Source: CAYJFK01 sp964369475 | Lineage (GTDB): Bacteria > Bacillota > Clostridia > Oscillospirales > Feifaniaceae | Reading direction: 5' to 3' | Length of the DNA: 41,340 nt | NCBI GenBank assembly: GCA_964369475.1 | Contig: CAYJFK010000013.1 | Coordinates: forward strand, 1-41,340 | Shown: positions 40,189 to 41,340 of the stretch, piece after piece | How positions within the stretch are numbered: position 1 is the first letter of the stretch | Layout: every line of letters begins with the position of its first letter | Program-made: the position numbers and the translations under genes | The notes under the pieces: generated by a model | Seen by the model: only the letters and a program-made list of their open reading frames with translations | What the model was told of the DNA's origin: nothing | The model's database searches: none

Positions 40189-40803
40189 ATGATAAAAGTA
40201 TTTATAGTAGATGACCATAGAGCCTTGCTCGATACGTTCCGTTGTACTATTGGGGCTGAGGAAGATATGGTCTGCATAGGAAGTGCTACAAATAGCCTTG
40301 ATGCCCAAACAAGGTGCAGTATGCTATGTCCGGATGTTGTACTGACCGATGTTTCAATGGAAGCCTATGACAGCGGACTTGTGCTGACAAAGCATCTTAA
40401 AACTCATCTGCCGGATGTCAAGGTAATCGTCATGTCCGGCTTTGATGAACTCTCTTTTGTGTCCGAAGCAAAGCAAGCCGGAGCCGATGCCTTTCTCTCG
40501 AAATCAAACCCGACTGACCGCTTTATTGCTATGGTTCGTGCGGTCGTGCGAAATGAGGGCACTTTTCCGGAAACGGAAATGCGGACAACCGTGCAGAGGG
40601 AGTGCCCTTTTTCTGACCGAGAAAATGAGATTTTGCACTTGCTCTGTAAGTTCTTGGATTATAGTGAAATAGCAGATAGGTTACATATTTCGCAAGCCAT
40701 GTACCGCCAATCTATTGAAGATATGCTCCGAAAATCTGACTGTAAGAACGCAACAGAACTTGTGGCATGTGCAATTTCAAACGGCTGGCAGTTAGTAAAA
40801 TAA
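40189..40803 (+). CDS. NarL/FixJ-type response regulator
   Basis: 204 residues from the ATG at 40189; the frame is open upstream, but the receiver begins here (MIKVFIVDDHRALLDTF). The acidic pair is D8-D9, the phosphorylation site D54 (VVLTDVSM), and the conserved Lys K105 (FLSKSNP). The C-terminal LuxR-type helix-turn-helix is FSDRENEILHLLCKF then EIADRLHISQAMYRQSIEDM. The ribosome site is weak (GTGGGTG). The next gene encodes a probable membrane sensor, so this is a two-component pair. Whether it belongs to the element or is chromosomal is unclear. Confidence 0.88.
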   Translation: MIKVFIVDDHRALLDTFRCTIGAEEDMVCIGSATNSLDAQTRCSMLCPDVVLTDVSMEAYDSGLVLTKHLKTHLPDVKVIVMSGFDELSFVSEAKQAGADAFLSKSNPTDRFIAMVRAVVRNEGTFPETEMRTTVQRECPFSDRENEILHLLCKFLDYSEIADRLHISQAMYRQSIEDMLRKSDCKNATELVACAISNGWQLVK

Positions 40804-40855
40804 AAAACACACTGCAATCGGATTGTGGGTATAAAATCTATCACTGTAGATAAGA

Positions 40856-40881
40856 AATGGTGCAGGATTTACTGCGCCATT
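40856..40881 (+). terminator. Hairpin after the response regulator
   Basis: AATGGTGCAG (40856-40865), loop GATTTA, CTGCGCCATT (40872-40881), one G-T pair, followed by a weak TTCAATT. Probable terminator between the regulator and the sensor, which has its own promoter. Confidence 0.55.
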
Positions 40882-40921
40882 TTCAATTATCTTCACTGCA
40901 AAAGCACGAGCTTCTATCAGA

Positions 40922-40950
40922 TTGACATTTTTATGCAAATCACATATAAT
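40922..40950 (+). promoter_or_regulatory. Consensus sigma-A promoter of the sensor gene
   Basis: TTGACA (40922-40927), 17-bp spacer, TATAAT (40945-40950): full consensus, 60 bp before the start at 41010. Confidence 0.85.
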
Positions 40951-41009
40951 ATACATTGATATATTGTACAATAATCAAAACATTTTCAAGAAAAACGGGA
41001 GGAAAAGCT

Positions 41010-41340
41010 ATGAATATGATAAAAACTAAACCCGCTTTTGGGGTCATCAGCTTTGTTCTTCTTCTGTTTTTAGCCACCAATTTAAGTCTACTACACACAA
41101 AGATGCCGGAGGAATATTCATTTGCTTATTCTCTTGCCTATGTACTGTCGGTAGGCATACACATAAGCCTTTTTATCTCTTGGACAATCAGCATATATAA
41201 CCGAATTATGCAAAGCCATGTTAGAACATATCTGATGCTAATCAGTATAAACATCATATTTTGGATTAGTTTAAGAGCGATTAAGTGGTCAGCTTTTGGC
41301 AAGATGATTTTGGGAGATAGAATAGCTTGGTATATGTTTT
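41010..41340 (+). CDS. Membrane protein, probable sensor histidine kinase N terminus (truncated by the window end)
   Basis: The frame opens at the ATG at 41010 with GGGAGG 6 nt upstream and stays open for 110 codons to the window end. The part seen holds at least three hydrophobic segments: FGVISFVLLLFLATNLSLL, the VLSVGIHISLFISWTISIY region, and the YLMLISINIIFWISLRAI region. This multi-span sensor input module is known from membrane histidine kinases. The kinase domain would lie beyond the window. Pairing with the response regulator upstream is inferred from adjacency. Confidence 0.6.
   Translation, partial: MNMIKTKPAFGVISFVLLLFLATNLSLLHTKMPEEYSFAYSLAYVLSVGIHISLFISWTISIYNRIMQSHVRTYLMLISINIIFWISLRAIKWSAFGKMILGDRIAWYMF

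Overview
The window looks like part of a large integrated mobile element, or a plasmid-like replicon, from a Gram-positive Clostridia-type bacterium (probably a gut Eubacteriales or Oscillospiraceae relative). Reasons are the strong purine-rich Shine-Dalgarno sequences, the frequent TTG and GTG starts, consensus sigma-A promoters, an SSB with an acidic DDDLPF tail, DpnD/PcfM and DUF3268-type accessory proteins, and dense ATGA-coupled operons. No rRNA, tRNA, CRISPR array, insertion sequence or integrase was seen, so the type of element is inferred.

Layout: (1) 1-736 is the end of a backbone operon, an S1/OB-fold protein and a strong hairpin. (2) About 740-15,600 is visibly AT-richer and is a defence cassette: a giant sacsin-like GHKL ATPase with a DUF3883 nuclease-like tail, a DUF3800 protein, and on the minus strand a four-gene operon with type I restriction HsdR, a natural HsdM-HsdS fusion, a HEPN-motif protein with 23-residue repeats, and a second GHKL ATPase with a PD-(D/E)XK-like C terminus. 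(3) 15,641-25,527 is the first long plus-strand operon: helicase, own beta clamp, zinc-finger proteins, sigma-like protein, MoxR ATPase, SSB and VWA protein. (4) 25,608-27,098 is a HTH plus nucleotidyltransferase pair with its own consensus promoter. (5) 27,110-39,114 is the second long operon: JAMM protease, ThiF/E1, bactofilin-like protein, adenine methyltransferase, Prok-E2_D-like protein, Rad52-like annealing protein, Rad50-like ATPase, CHC2/Toprim primase and several small proteins. (6) 39,151-41,340 holds an autoregulated XRE repressor divergent from a SLOG protein, then a response regulator and the start of its probable membrane histidine kinase.

Two things stand out. First, operons 3 and 5 each begin with almost the same ~240-bp control module: a 17-bp perfect palindrome, a consensus promoter, three 16-nt tandem repeats, a conserved RNA segment, and an intrinsic terminator placed before the first gene. 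This looks like a duplicated structured RNA or attenuator that co-regulates the two halves of the element. Second, the E1-like (ThiF), E2-like (Prok-E2_D) and JAMM deconjugase genes, plus a candidate ubiquitin-like segment fused to the JAMM protein, form a PRTRC-type ubiquitin-like conjugation cassette. It sits among replication and recombination genes (clamp, SSB, Rad52, Rad50-like, primase, helicase), which suggests protein modification tied to maintenance or transfer of the element.
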